DNA of 35,788 bases from Mycobacterium sp. (GCA_020438905.1 JAGQTQ010000011.1:1-35788), one strand, 5' to 3'. Counted from the stretch's first letter, positions 1-8,707 are shown. The notes: generated by a model from the letters alone, not told the origin. Numbers and translations: made by a program.

Positions 1-163
1 CGGCGTCGATCATCTTGACCGCGATCCGGTCCTTGGAACTGCCGCCGGGGTTGAGGTACTCGATCTTGGCGGCCACCACCCCGGCCCCCTCGGGCACCAC
101 GGAGTTCAGTCGGACCAGCGGGGTATTGCCGATCAACTCGCTGACATGGGGGGCGATTCGCAT
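1..163 (-). CDS. cbs: Cystathionine beta-synthase / cysteine synthase family, N-terminal fragment (runs off window)
   Basis: The reverse strand from an ATG at 163 reads MRIAPHVSELIGNTPLVRL, followed by the PLP-lysine region NPGGSSKDRIAVKMI. This is the N-terminus of fold-type II PLP enzymes; the lysine of the SSKDR motif forms the Schiff base. Such enzymes make cystathionine from serine and homocysteine, or cysteine from O-acetylserine. The name cbs rests on position: in M. tuberculosis lipU is followed by cbs (Rv1077) in the same orientation, as here. Only about 54 codons lie in the window, so the regulatory CBS domains that would separate it from a plain cysteine synthase cannot be seen. 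lipU ends 30 bp upstream, so the two may be co-transcribed. Confidence 0.85.
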   Translation of the reverse strand, partial: MRIAPHVSELIGNTPLVRLNSVVPEGAGVVAAKIEYLNPGGSSKDRIAVKMIDA

Positions 164-193
164 GGCTCTATCGTCGCAGAGCCGTACCCGGAC

Positions 194-1225
194 TCATCCG
201 GTGGCTTCGCGGATGTACTCCCCGATCTGGCGCAATGACCGCCTCGCCTCCGGAATCAGCGGGTCCGCCAGTTGGAAGTCGTGAATCTGCCCCGGCCAGA
301 TCCGGACCTCGGTGGGCACCCCCGCGGCGACCAGCCGCCGGGCGGCCAGCCGCGCGTCGTGCAGCAGCACCTCCGACCCCGAGACGTGGATCAGCGTCTG
401 CGGCAGCCCGGGTTCGATGTTGTCCAGCGGCTCGTAGACACCTTCCGGTTCACCGTCCACGACGTTCTTGGCTGCGGCCCGGGCAACCAGCGCCACCAGG
501 GCGTCGAAGGCCTTGGGCGGGAACATGGCGTCGGTGTAGGCGTTCGGATGCGCGAGTTTGGGGTCTTTCTCCAGTTGGAGCAGCGGCGAGATGGCCACCA
601 GCGCGGCCGGCTTCTCGCCCTCGGCCTGCAGCCGCTGCGCCAGCGCCAGCGCCAGGTAGCCGCCGGCCGAATCGCCGGCCAACACGATCTGGTCGGGCTC
701 ATAGCCACGCAACCGCAACCACCGGTAGCCGTCGTAGCAGTCGTCGATGGCCATCCTGATGCTGTGCTTGGGAATCAGCCGGTAGTCGACCACCAGCACG
801 GGCGAGTCGGCGAACTTCGACAACGCGACCGAGATGCGGCTGTGCGAGTTGACCCCGCAGGTCAGGAAGGCGCCGCCATGCAGGTAGAGCACGACGCGGC
901 GGCGCCCGTCTGCGGGCAACACACCGGGAGCGCGAACCAGCTGGGCCGACGCGTTGGGCAGACCGACGGTGGCCCGCACCGTGCCGGGCGCGGGAAGCAG
1001 CGCCCGGGCCACGACGTCGACCAACCCGAACGGCCAGGGCAGGTGCGGCACGTGGCTGAGCACAGCCAATGTCGGCCACATGGTGAGTCGTGTGCCCAGT
1101 GATACCAGTCGCGCGGGTAGGCTGGGGCCGTCCTCGATGAGTTCGACCGGTGCGCCATCACTCACCGGGTAACGGCGTGGGCGGGTGGCCCGCGTGGCGG
1201 TGTCGACCTTGTTCGGAGCGGTCAT
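194..1225 (-). CDS. lipU: Alpha/beta hydrolase of the hormone-sensitive lipase family, LipU-like
   Basis: A 343-aa carboxylesterase/lipase. The oxyanion-hole box HGGAF is at about residues 116-120 and the nucleophile elbow GDSAGG at 184-189 (Ser186). A C-terminal IHDFQL supplies the catalytic His. The acid position reads SEVLLHD, with Glu where many family members have Asp. There is no signal peptide. The ATG at 1225 was chosen because GGGAG lies 6 nt upstream; the open frame continues further but without a ribosome site. A 14-bp palindrome sits just upstream of that site, and a CRP-like motif lies further up in the region shared with the divergent GDSL esterase. Synteny and family agree with M. 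tuberculosis lipU (Rv1076). The natural substrate is unknown; short-chain esters are usual for this family. Confidence 0.9.
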   Translation of the reverse strand: MTAPNKVDTATRATRPRRYPVSDGAPVELIEDGPSLPARLVSLGTRLTMWPTLAVLSHVPHLPWPFGLVDVVARALLPAPGTVRATVGLPNASAQLVRAPGVLPADGRRRVVLYLHGGAFLTCGVNSHSRISVALSKFADSPVLVVDYRLIPKHSIRMAIDDCYDGYRWLRLRGYEPDQIVLAGDSAGGYLALALAQRLQAEGEKPAALVAISPLLQLEKDPKLAHPNAYTDAMFPPKAFDALVALVARAAAKNVVDGEPEGVYEPLDNIEPGLPQTLIHVSGSEVLLHDARLAARRLVAAGVPTEVRIWPGQIHDFQLADPLIPEARRSLRQIGEYIREATG

Positions 1226-1235
1226 CGAACACTCC

Positions 1236-1249
1236 CTACATCGTTGTAG
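1236..1249. promoter_or_regulatory. 14-bp palindrome in the lipU leader
   Basis: CTACATCGTTGTAG reads as a near-perfect inverted repeat (CTAC-A...T-GTAG) directly upstream of the lipU ribosome site. Its position fits an operator for a dimeric repressor of lipU. The regulator is not identifiable from sequence. Confidence 0.4.
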
Positions 1250-1291
1250 TGATGTGCCGCCGGCCCAGTCTTGCCGGACCCGCGCCCCAAG

Positions 1292-1316
1292 CTTGTCACG
1301 TGTGACCAAGCACACA
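1292..1316. promoter_or_regulatory. Inverted repeat with CRP-like site between lipU and the GDSL esterase gene
   Basis: CTTGTCAC-GT-GTGACCAAG (1292-1310) is an inverted repeat with one extra base. Overlapping it, TGTGA-N6-ACACA (1301-1316) differs by one base from the CRP/Rv3676-type consensus TGTGA-N6-TCACA. It lies midway in the 170-bp divergent intergenic region, so it could act on either gene. Binding is inferred only. Confidence 0.4.
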
Positions 1317-1395
1317 ACCAGAGATAGCGGATTTTGCCGGATCTGATATCGGTCCGTGATCGCAAACCAGGGCCGACGGGGCGACACTGACTTCC

Positions 1396-2319
1396 GTGAC
1401 CAGCCGGTTCGGGTCCACCAAGGCACTTGCCGTCGCAGGCGTTCTCGCCTCGACCGGCAGTGCGGTGCTGGGTGCGTGCAACCTGCTGACCGGGCAGGCC
1501 GAACAGGCGCGCAGCGTCATTCCGAAGGCCTGGGACGTCCCGCCCCGCGCCGACGGCGTCTACTCACCCGACGGCGCGACGGTCCGCCGTTGGGAGCGCG
1601 GAACCCCCTTCGACCTGCACCTGATGGTGTTCGGTGACTCGACCGCAACCGGCTACGGATGCCGCGCAGCCGATGAAGTACCCGGCGCGCTGATGGCTCG
1701 CGGGCTCTCCGAGCGGTCCGGAACCTCGGTCCGGCTCTCGACCAAGGCCCTCGTGGGCGCGACCTCCAAGGGCCTGGCCGGCCAGGTGGACGCCATGCTG
1801 GTGGCCGGACCGCCCCCAGACGCCGCGGTGATCATGATCGGCGCCAACGACGTCACCGCGCTCAACGGCATCGGCCCCTCTGCGCGACGACTCGGGGCCG
1901 CGGTCCGGCGGCTGCGCTCCGGGGGCACTGCCGTGGTCGTCGGTACCTGCCCGGATTTCGGGGTCATCACCGCCATTCCGCAGCCGTTGCGCTGGACCGC
2001 GCGCTCGCTGGGCACCCGGCTGGCAAGAGCGCAGGCCGCTGAGGTCCACACCGCCGGCGGGGTGCCGGTGCCGCTCGCCGACCTGCTCGCCCCGCACTTC
2101 GAGACCGAACCGGAACTGCTGTTCGCCGAGGACCGCTACCACCCCTCGGCGACCGGATACGCATTGGCAGCCGAGCAGTTGCTGGCCGCGCTGTGCCACG
2201 CACTGGGCGAGGACGGACCGGAGTTGCCGTGGGCGGCAAAAGGCCGTGCGCCGCTGAGCCGGTTGCTGCGTCGGCGGACCAACGGGGTTTACGCCCCGGC
2301 CGGACTTTCCGGCAGCTAG
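1396..2319 (+). CDS. GDSL/SGNH-type esterase, Rv1075c-like
   Basis: A 307-aa serine esterase. Block I is VFGDSTATGYG with Ser82; block III is IGANDV; block V is DRYHPSATGY with Asp246 and His249. This arrangement parallels what I recall for M. tuberculosis Rv1075c (Ser80, Asp244, His247). The N-terminus has a hydrophobic stretch ending in LGAC at residue 28, so it may be membrane-anchored or a lipoprotein; the lipobox is not canonical. GTG at 1396 is the first in-frame start and has no convincing ribosome site, so the start is less certain. fadA3 follows after 39 bp on the same strand. The likely activity is hydrolysis of short-chain acyl esters at the cell envelope. Confidence 0.87.
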   Translation: MTSRFGSTKALAVAGVLASTGSAVLGACNLLTGQAEQARSVIPKAWDVPPRADGVYSPDGATVRRWERGTPFDLHLMVFGDSTATGYGCRAADEVPGALMARGLSERSGTSVRLSTKALVGATSKGLAGQVDAMLVAGPPPDAAVIMIGANDVTALNGIGPSARRLGAAVRRLRSGGTAVVVGTCPDFGVITAIPQPLRWTARSLGTRLARAQAAEVHTAGGVPVPLADLLAPHFETEPELLFAEDRYHPSATGYALAAEQLLAALCHALGEDGPELPWAAKGRAPLSRLLRRRTNGVYAPAGLSGS

Positions 2320-2358
2320 GTTTCTGGATATCCCACTTCAGAACCAGGAGTCAGCCCC

Positions 2359-3579
2359 ATGCCCGAAGCCGTCATCGTCTCCACCGCCCGTTCCCCGATC
2401 GGGCGCGCCGGGAAGGGCTCGCTGGTGAGCATGCGTCCCGACGACCTCGCAGTCCAGATGGTGCGCGCCGCCCTGGACAAAGTCCCGGCCCTGGACCCGC
2501 GCGATATCGACGACCTCATGCTCGGCTGCGGGCAGCCCGGCGGCGAGGCCGGGTTCAACATCGGCCGGGTGGTTGCCGTCGAACTCGGCTATGACTTCCT
2601 GCCGGGGGTGACCGTCAACCGGTACTGCTCGTCCTCGTTGCAGACCACCCGGATGGCCTTCCACGCGATCAAGGCCGGCGAGGGTTCCGCGTTCATTTCC
2701 GCCGGCGTGGAAACTGTGTCGCGGTTCCCGATGGGCACCTCGGACGGCTGGCCCGACTCCCACAACCCGCGGTTCGCCGACGCCGAGGCCCGCACCGCCG
2801 CCGCCGCGGTCGAAGGAGCCACCTCCTGGCACGACCCCCGCGAGGACGGCGAGCTACCGGACGTCTACATCGCCATGGGCCAGACCGCCGAGAACGTCGC
2901 CCTCTACACCGGCATCAGCCGGGAGGACCAGGACCGCTGGGGCGTGCGCAGCCAGAACCGCGCCGAGGAGGCCATCAAGAACGGGTTCTTCGCCCGCGAG
3001 ATCTCTCCGGTCACGCTGCCGGACGGAACCGTCGTCTCGACCGATGACGGCCCCCGTGCCGGAACGACCTACGAGGCGGTCAGCCAGCTCAAGCCGGTGT
3101 TCCGGCCCAACGGCACCGTGACCGCGGGCAACGCCTGCCCGCTCAACGACGGGGCGGCCGCGGCGATCATCATGTCCGACGTCAAGGCCAAGGAGCTGGG
3201 CCTGACCCCACTGGCGCGCATCGTGGCCACCGGGGTGAGCGGCCTGTCCCCGGAGATCATGGGTCTGGGCCCGATCGAGGCCGTCAAGAAGGCGCTCGGG
3301 TACGCCAAGATGTCGGTCTCCGACATCGACCTGTTCGAGATCAACGAGGCATTCGCCGTGCAGGTACTCGGGTCGGCCCGCGATCTGGGCATCGACGAGG
3401 ACAAGCTCAACGTCTCCGGCGGTGCGATCGCTCTCGGGCATCCGTTCGGCATGACCGGGGCCCGCATCACCGCGACGCTGCTGAACAACCTGTCGACCTA
3501 CGACAAGACGTTCGGCGTGGAGACCATGTGCGTCGGCGGCGGGCAGGGTATGGCGATGGTGGTCGAGCGGCTGAGCTGA
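2359..3579 (+). CDS. fadA3: Thiolase (acetyl-CoA acyltransferase), FadA3-like
   Basis: A 406-aa thiolase, full length for the family. The acyl-accepting cysteine is Cys90 in NRYCSSSLQ. The C-terminal catalytic pair is His361 in GGAIALGHPFGMTGAR and Cys391 in METMCVGGGQG; NEAFAVQ is also present. It catalyses thiolytic cleavage of 3-ketoacyl-CoA or the reverse condensation of acetyl-CoA, in the cytoplasm. AGGAG lies 8 nt before the ATG. Placement between the Rv1075c-like gene and the BI-1 gene matches M. tuberculosis fadA3 (Rv1074c). Nearby echA8 and echA9 fit a fatty-acid or valine degradation context. A hairpin terminator follows the stop. Confidence 0.9.
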   Translation: MPEAVIVSTARSPIGRAGKGSLVSMRPDDLAVQMVRAALDKVPALDPRDIDDLMLGCGQPGGEAGFNIGRVVAVELGYDFLPGVTVNRYCSSSLQTTRMAFHAIKAGEGSAFISAGVETVSRFPMGTSDGWPDSHNPRFADAEARTAAAAVEGATSWHDPREDGELPDVYIAMGQTAENVALYTGISREDQDRWGVRSQNRAEEAIKNGFFAREISPVTLPDGTVVSTDDGPRAGTTYEAVSQLKPVFRPNGTVTAGNACPLNDGAAAAIIMSDVKAKELGLTPLARIVATGVSGLSPEIMGLGPIEAVKKALGYAKMSVSDIDLFEINEAFAVQVLGSARDLGIDEDKLNVSGGAIALGHPFGMTGARITATLLNNLSTYDKTFGVETMCVGGGQGMAMVVERLS

Positions 3580-3598
3580 GTCCACTTCACAAACGAAA

Positions 3599-3643
3599 CT
3601 GCGCCCAGATCGCGATCTATGGACAATCGCGGTCTGGGCGCAG
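3599..3643. terminator. Bidirectional hairpin terminator between fadA3 and the BI-1 gene
   Basis: CTGCGCCCAGATCGCGAT (3599-3616) pairs with ATCGCGGTCTGGGCGCAG (3626-3643) across a 9-nt loop. The 18-bp stem has a single non-Watson-Crick position. It sits between two convergent genes, where a hairpin can stop both transcripts. No strong U-tract follows, as is common in mycobacteria. Confidence 0.75.
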
Positions 3644-3658
3644 AATCGATGCGGTGAG

Positions 3659-4507
3659 CTAATCGTTCTGGAAGTAGCTCAGCAGGCGCAGGATCTCGAT
3701 GTAGAGCCAGACGAGGGTGACGGTGAGGCCGAGGGCGACGCCCCAGGCAGCCTTCTCCGGTGCCCCGGCGCGGATCATCTGATCGGCGGAGTCGAAGTCG
3801 ACGAGGAAGCTGAACGCCGCCAGGCCGATGCACACCAGCGAGAAGATGATGGCCAGCGGACCACCGGACCGCAGGCCCATACCCTCGCCGCCACCGACGC
3901 CGAACATGCCGAGCAGGAAGTTGCCGAGCATCAGCACCAAGACGCCGACCATGCCCGCCACCAGGAATCGGGTGAACTTCGGGGTGACCCGGATGGCGCC
4001 GGTCTTGTAGACCACGAGCATGCCGAAGAACACCCCGGTGGTGCCGAGAACGGCCTGGGTGATCAACGCGCCGGCGTTGCCGTCGGCCACCACGACGTTG
4101 CCGAAGACCCAGGAGATGGCGCCGAGGAACAGGCCCTCCAGTGCGGCGTAGCTGAGCACGATGGCCGGGTTGTCCTGCTTGCGGCCGAAGGTCGCGACGA
4201 GCACCAGACCCAAACCGCCGAGCGCGCCGACCAGGGTGAACGGCATTGCGAGGGCGGGGTTACCTCCGACGATGAAGTACGAGATCACCGCCACCACGGA
4301 CAGCACACCAAGGGTGATGCCGGTCTTGGTGACGACGTCGTCGATGGTCATGGGCCGCGAGACACCGGTCTGCGGCGGGTAGGTCGTGTAGGGCTCTGCC
4401 TGGTAACCCACCTGCTGGGTTGCACCGGCGATACCGGTGCCGAACTGCGCGTAGCCGCCCTGTTGTTTGGGCAGCGAACGAAATACCGGGTTGCTGGACT
4501 CCCGCAC
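3659..4507 (-). CDS. Bax inhibitor-1/YccA family integral membrane protein
   Basis: A 282-aa protein. About 70 soluble N-terminal residues rich in Q, P and Y are followed by seven closely spaced hydrophobic segments, starting ITLGVLSVVAVISYFIVGG. The C-terminal part has DFDSADQMIRAGAPEKAAW and the terminal helix WLYIEILRLLSYF, typical of BI-1/YccA proteins, whose acidic pair forms a pH sensor for Ca2+ leak in studied members. GTG at 4507 is supported by an upstream GAGAGGA. It corresponds to Rv1072 by position. The divergent promoter region with echA9 contains a LexA-like half-palindrome and a second inverted repeat. The role in mycobacteria is not known to me. Confidence 0.88.
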   Translation of the reverse strand: MRESSNPVFRSLPKQQGGYAQFGTGIAGATQQVGYQAEPYTTYPPQTGVSRPMTIDDVVTKTGITLGVLSVVAVISYFIVGGNPALAMPFTLVGALGGLGLVLVATFGRKQDNPAIVLSYAALEGLFLGAISWVFGNVVVADGNAGALITQAVLGTTGVFFGMLVVYKTGAIRVTPKFTRFLVAGMVGVLVLMLGNFLLGMFGVGGGEGMGLRSGGPLAIIFSLVCIGLAAFSFLVDFDSADQMIRAGAPEKAAWGVALGLTVTLVWLYIEILRLLSYFQND

Positions 4508-4546
4508 CGTGGATCCTCTCAAGTGTGTGTGTAGAACACCATTCCA

Positions 4547-4580
4547 ACGAACGATTGTTCCCGATCGGTTCCCAGGAACC
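4547..4580. promoter_or_regulatory. Two adjacent inverted repeats upstream of the BI-1 gene and echA9
   Basis: CGAAC-GATT-GTTC (4548-4560) matches the inner part of the mycobacterial LexA box TCGAAC-N4-GTTCGA but lacks the outer bases on both sides. Six bases on, GGTTCC-CA-GGAACC (4567-4580) is a perfect inverted repeat. Both lie about 40-75 bp upstream of the BI-1 start. They look like regulator-binding sites; the identity of the regulator is inference. Confidence 0.4.
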
Positions 4581-4702
4581 TCACAGTTTCGCCGTTGTAG
4601 GCCAACCTTACCTGCCGTGCCGGTGGCGGCTGGCCTGATCGCCCCTGGTAAAAGTTGGAAGTTCAAGCTTTCATCGAGGGGAGCCCGAGGGGAGATGTGC
4701 AG

Positions 4703-5740
4703 GTGAGTTCGGAGACCGCCGAGGTCCTCGCCCACGTCGACGGCGGAGTCGGCTTCCTCACGCTGAACCGGCCCAAGGCGATCAACTCGCTGACGCACAC
4801 GATGGTCGGCGTCATCGACGCCGCGCTTGAGCGCTGGACACATGACGACGCCATCCGCGCCGTCGTCCTCACCGGTTCCGGCGAGCGCGGACTCTGCGCG
4901 GGCGGGGACGTGGTGGCGATCTACCACAGCGCGCAGTCCGGCGGTGCCGAGGCGAGACGGTTCTGGTTCGACGAGTACCGGCTCAACGCCCGGATCGGCC
5001 GCTTCCCCAAGCCCTATGTCGCCCTCATGGACGGCATCGTGATGGGTGGCGGAGTCGGCGTCAGTGCACACGGCAACATCCGGGTGGTGACCGACCGCTC
5101 CAAGATCGCCATGCCGGAGGTCGGTATCGGCTTCATCCCCGACGTCGGCGGGACGTTTCTGTTATCGCGGGCCCCCGGGAACCTCGGCATGCATGCCGCG
5201 CTCACGGGGGCGCCGTTCAGCGGGGCGGACGCGATCGCGCTGGGCTTTGCCGACCATTACGTGCCGCACGCCGATCTCGAGGCGTTCACCGCCGAAATCG
5301 TCGGCGCGGGCGTTGAGGCAGCGGTCGAGGCTCATGCCCAGCAGCCTCCGCCCAGCGCCCTGGCGGCGCAGCGGACCTGGATCGAGGACTGCTACGCCGG
5401 CGATACGGTGGCCGATATCGTCGCCGCCCTGCGAAGCCACGGCGAGGCTCCGGCCAACGAGGCCGCCGACCTGATCGCCACCCGCTCGCCCATTGCGCTC
5501 TCGGTCACCCTGGAAGCGGTTCGGCGCGCCTCAGGCCTGGCCACCCTCGAAGAGGTGCTGAAGCAGGAATACCGGGTCTCGTGCGCCTCGCTGCGCTCGC
5601 ACGACCTCGTTGAGGGCATCCGCGCCCAGTTGGTGGACAAGGACCGCAACCCGCAATGGGCACCGGCAACTCTGGCAGCGGTGACCCGCGAGGACGTCGA
5701 GGCGTATTTCACCCCGGCCGATCCCGACCTGACCTTCTGA
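4703..5740 (+). CDS. echA9: 3-hydroxyisobutyryl-CoA hydrolase-like crotonase, EchA9
   Basis: A 345-aa crotonase-fold protein, the length I recall for M. tuberculosis EchA9. The N-terminal core has [12 protein letters not shown], the CoA/oxyanion region [12 protein letters not shown] and [15 protein letters not shown], then [20 protein letters not shown]. The long C-terminal extension to ADPDLTF marks the 3-hydroxyisobutyryl-CoA hydrolase subgroup (valine catabolism), not a plain hydratase. GTG at 4703 is preceded by GGGGAG at 8 nt spacing; a second GTG two codons upstream is possible. The gene contains an in-frame TTA leucine codon at 5162-5164, very rare in such GC-rich DNA. It is followed 23 bp later by echA8. 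Confidence 0.88.
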   Translation: MSSETAEVLAHVDGGVGFLTLNRPKAINSLTHTMVGVIDAALERWTHDDAIRAVVLTGSGERGLCAGGDVVAIYHSAQSGGAEARRFWFDEYRLNARIGRFPKPYVALMDGIVMGGGVGVSAHGNIRVVTDRSKIAMPEVGIGFIPDVGGTFLLSRAPGNLGMHAALTGAPFSGADAIALGFADHYVPHADLEAFTAEIVGAGVEAAVEAHAQQPPPSALAAQRTWIEDCYAGDTVADIVAALRSHGEAPANEAADLIATRSPIALSVTLEAVRRASGLATLEEVLKQEYRVSCASLRSHDLVEGIRAQLVDKDRNPQWAPATLAAVTREDVEAYFTPADPDLTF

Positions 5741-5763
5741 ACAACCGTACGAGCGGAGGACAT

Positions 5764-6537
5764 GTGAGCTACGAGACCATCCTGGTGAGCCGGTCGGAGC
5801 GCGTCGGCACCATCACGCTGAACCGGCCCAAAGCGCTCAACGCCCTCAACACCCAGGTGATGGCCGAGGTCACCGCCGCCGCAGCCGATTTCGACGACGA
5901 CGCCGGAATCGGGGCCATCGTCATCACCGGCTCGGAGAAAGCCTTCGCCGCCGGCGCGGATATCAAGGAGATGGCCTCGCTGTCGTTCTCCGAGGTGTTC
6001 GAGGCCGACTTCTTCGCGGCCTGGGGCAGACTCGCCGCGGTCCGCACCCCGCTGATCGCCGCCGTCGCCGGTTACGCCCTCGGCGGGGGCTGCGAGTTGG
6101 CGATGATGTGCGATGTGCTGATCGCGGCGGAAACCGCCAAGTTCGGCCAGCCGGAGATCAAGCTCGGCGTGCTTCCCGGCATGGGCGGCTCGCAGCGCCT
6201 GACCCGCGCGATCGGCAAGGCCAAGGCGATGGACATGATCCTCACCGGTCGCATGATCGACGCCGCCGAAGCCGAGCGCAGCGGCCTGGTCTCCCGGGTG
6301 GTCGCCGCCGACCGACTGCTCGACGAGGCCAACGAAGTGGCGACGACGATTTCGCAGATGTCGCGTTCAGCGGCCCGGATGGCCAAGGAGGCGGTCAACC
6401 GATCCTTCGAGTCCAGTCTCGCCGAGGGTCTGCTCTACGAACGCCGGCTGTTCCACTCCGCGTTCGCCACCGATGACCAGACCGAGGGCATGGCAGCGTT
6501 CACCGAGAAGCGCGCCCCCACATTCACCCACCGCTGA
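5764..6537 (+). CDS. echA8: Enoyl-CoA hydratase EchA8
   Basis: A 257-aa crotonase, the canonical short hydratase length. It shows [13 protein letters not shown], the oxyanion-hole loop [10 protein letters not shown], and the catalytic Glu regions [16 protein letters not shown] and [20 protein letters not shown]. It hydrates trans-2-enoyl-CoA in beta-oxidation, in the cytoplasm. The GTG start has GGAGG about 5 nt upstream. It forms a likely operon with echA9 and with the downstream membrane hydrolase, whose start lies 25 bp after the stop. Order and length match M. tuberculosis echA8 (Rv1070c). Confidence 0.92.
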   Translation: MSYETILVSRSERVGTITLNRPKALNALNTQVMAEVTAAAADFDDDAGIGAIVITGSEKAFAAGADIKEMASLSFSEVFEADFFAAWGRLAAVRTPLIAAVAGYALGGGCELAMMCDVLIAAETAKFGQPEIKLGVLPGMGGSQRLTRAIGKAKAMDMILTGRMIDAAEAERSGLVSRVVAADRLLDEANEVATTISQMSRSAARMAKEAVNRSFESSLAEGLLYERRLFHSAFATDDQTEGMAAFTEKRAPTFTHR

Positions 6538-6562
6538 GTCCCCCACCGCTAAGGTTCACCGG

Positions 6563-8248
6563 GTGACAGTCGACGAAGCGGAAGCACCCGCCGCAACAGC
6601 CGACGAACCGCAGCGGGACTGGTGGCAACGCCGCTACACCTTCACCGGCACCGCGGTCGGGATGGTCTTCCTGTGGCTGTCGATGACGCCGTCGCTGCTG
6701 CCTCGGGGTCCGCTGTTCCAGGGGATCGTCAGCGGCGCCGCCGGCGCGATCGGTTACGGCCTCGGAGTGTTTGCGGTGTGGCTGGTCCGGTTTATGCGGT
6801 CCCGTCCGAGCAGTCCGCCCGCACCCCGCTGGGCGTGGCCGATCCTGGTGGCCGCGGGAGCGATCGGGTTGGTGCTGGGCGTGATCTACTTCCGGTACTG
6901 GCAGGACCACGTTCGCGAACTGATGGGTGTGCCACAGCTGAAGTGGTACAACTACTTTCAGGCCGGATTGCTCGCGATCATTCTGTTGTTCCTGTTCGTC
7001 GAGGTCGGCCAGCTCATCGGCAGACTGGCGCGGTTCCTGGTGCGCCAGCTCGATCGGATTGCGCCGCCGCGGGTCTCGTCCGTCATCGCGGTATTCCTGC
7101 TCCTGTCGGTCGGTATCGCGATCCTCAACGGCGTGGTGGTCCGCGGCTCCATGAGCCTGCTGAACAACACCTTCTCGGCGGTCAACGACGAGTTGGACCC
7201 GAATCAATCGGCCCCGACCACCACGCTTCGCTCCGGCGGCCCGGGCTCGCTGGTGTCCTGGGAGTCGCTGGGCCATCAGGGCCGAATCTTCGTCCGCAAC
7301 GGACCCACCGCCGCCAAGCTCACCGAGTTCAACAAGGCCCCGGCCCTCGAGCCGATCCGCGCCTACGCCGGGCTGCACTCCGCCAAGGGCATCCGAGAGA
7401 CCGCCGAACTGGCCGCCGAGGAAGTGGTCCGCGCCGGCGGCCTCAAGCGCAAGGTGATCGCGGTCGCCACCACCACCGGCACCGGCTGGATCAACGCCGC
7501 CGAGGCCGATTCGCTGGAATACATGTTCAACGGCGACACCGCCATCGTCAGCATGCAGTACTCGTTCCTGCCCAGTTGGCTGTCCTTCCTCGTCGACAAG
7601 GAGAACGCGCGCCAGGCCGGCCAGGCGCTGTTCGAGGCGGTCGACGAGAAGGTGCGCGCCCTGCCCGAGTCCGAGCGCCCCAAGATCGTGGTGTTCGGCG
7701 AGAGCCTGGGCTCCTTCGGCGGGGAAGCCCCGTTCCTGACCCCGAACAACATCATCGCCCGTACCAACGGAGCGCTGTTCTCCGGTCCGACGTTCCAGAA
7801 CACGATGCGCGACTTCATCACCGACAACCGGGACCCGGGCTCACCGGAGTGGCTGCCGATTTTCGAGGACGGCGCCAACGTGCGCTTCGCCGCGCGCGCG
7901 GAGGATCTCTCCCGGCCCGACAAGCCGTGGGGCAAGCCGCGCATCGTCTACCTGCAGCACGCCTCCGATCCGATCGCCTGGTGGACCCCGGAACTGCTGT
8001 TCGCCGAACCGGACTGGCTGCGCGAGCCGCGCGGCTATGACGTCTCCCCCGACATGCACTGGATTCCGGTGGTGACCTTCCTGCAGGTGGCCGCCGATAT
8101 GGCGGTGGCCGTCGACGTGCCGGACGGCCACGGCCACCGCTACGTCAAGGACGCGGTCAACGGCTGGGCCGCGGTCATGCAACCGCCGGACTGGACACCG
8201 GAGAAGACCGAACGTCTGCGCGGTCTGGTCACTCAGGACTATCAGTAG
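6563..8248 (+). CDS. Membrane-bound alpha/beta hydrolase (Abhydrolase_9 type), Rv1069c-like
   Basis: A 561-aa protein with two parts. The first about 220 residues carry at least four membrane segments, beginning FTGTAVGMVFLWLSMTPSLLP, and match the N-terminal domain known for this family. The rest is an alpha/beta hydrolase domain with elbow GESLGS (Ser381) after IVVFGE; later conserved parts are LQHASDPIAWWTPELLF and HWIPVVTFLQV. GTG at 6563 is preceded by AAGG at 8 nt; the frame is open further upstream but overlaps echA8. lpqV starts 12 bp after it. It is presumably an esterase or lipase acting at the membrane; the substrate is unknown. Confidence 0.87.
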   Translation: MTVDEAEAPAATADEPQRDWWQRRYTFTGTAVGMVFLWLSMTPSLLPRGPLFQGIVSGAAGAIGYGLGVFAVWLVRFMRSRPSSPPAPRWAWPILVAAGAIGLVLGVIYFRYWQDHVRELMGVPQLKWYNYFQAGLLAIILLFLFVEVGQLIGRLARFLVRQLDRIAPPRVSSVIAVFLLLSVGIAILNGVVVRGSMSLLNNTFSAVNDELDPNQSAPTTTLRSGGPGSLVSWESLGHQGRIFVRNGPTAAKLTEFNKAPALEPIRAYAGLHSAKGIRETAELAAEEVVRAGGLKRKVIAVATTTGTGWINAAEADSLEYMFNGDTAIVSMQYSFLPSWLSFLVDKENARQAGQALFEAVDEKVRALPESERPKIVVFGESLGSFGGEAPFLTPNNIIARTNGALFSGPTFQNTMRDFITDNRDPGSPEWLPIFEDGANVRFAARAEDLSRPDKPWGKPRIVYLQHASDPIAWWTPELLFAEPDWLREPRGYDVSPDMHWIPVVTFLQVAADMAVAVDVPDGHGHRYVKDAVNGWAAVMQPPDWTPEKTERLRGLVTQDYQ

Positions 8249-8259
8249 TAGGAGTCGCC

Positions 8260-8688
8260 ATGCCCCGCAGAGTTCACTGGGCGCTCGCCACGCTCGCCGC
8301 GGCCCTGTTGACCGCCTGTTCGCCCGGCAGCGGACCCAAGACCGTCCCGGACCAACCCGCCCCACCCGCCGGGCAACCGGGCGACCATCACGACCACCAT
8401 CCCGAAGGGCAGGCCATCGGGGTCTCCCCCGCCGGGGTGACCACCCGGGTCGACCAACCCGCACAGTCCACCGAGGAGCAGTACGCGCAGGCATGTATGA
8501 CCGCCAAGGAGTGGATGGACGCCAAGGGCGGTGACCCGCATTCCCTGGTGGAGCCCTATCTCCAGGAGGTGCAGGCCTCCAACGAGCCCGGCCGGGCGAC
8601 GTTCATGACGACCTGGCCCGACCTCAGCGCCGCACAGCAGGCCGGCGTGATCCTGGCCGTTCAGGCTGCCGCCGACGGCGGCTGCTAG
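8260..8688 (+). CDS. lpqV: Lipoprotein LpqV
   Basis: A 142-aa precursor with a short signal peptide ending in the lipobox LLTAC (Cys20), so lipid modification and outer-face anchoring are expected. The mature part starts with a Pro/Gly/His-rich linker including DHHDHH, which could bind metal, then a helical domain with Cys residues in QACMTAKEW and at the C-terminus (ADGGC) that could pair. GGAG lies 6-7 nt before the ATG. It sits between the membrane hydrolase and the patatin-like gene with gaps of 11 and 19 bp, so the three are probably one transcript. No function is known to me. Confidence 0.85.
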   Translation: MPRRVHWALATLAAALLTACSPGSGPKTVPDQPAPPAGQPGDHHDHHPEGQAIGVSPAGVTTRVDQPAQSTEEQYAQACMTAKEWMDAKGGDPHSLVEPYLQEVQASNEPGRATFMTTWPDLSAAQQAGVILAVQAAADGGC

Positions 8689-8707
8689 CCCGGACGAGGA
8701 CGAACCC

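Noticed and set aside
6622-8040. 472-aa open frame within the membrane hydrolase
   Set aside because: Same strand, wrong frame; Arg/Gly/Pro-rich with no motifs, while the hydrolase frame has clear domains.
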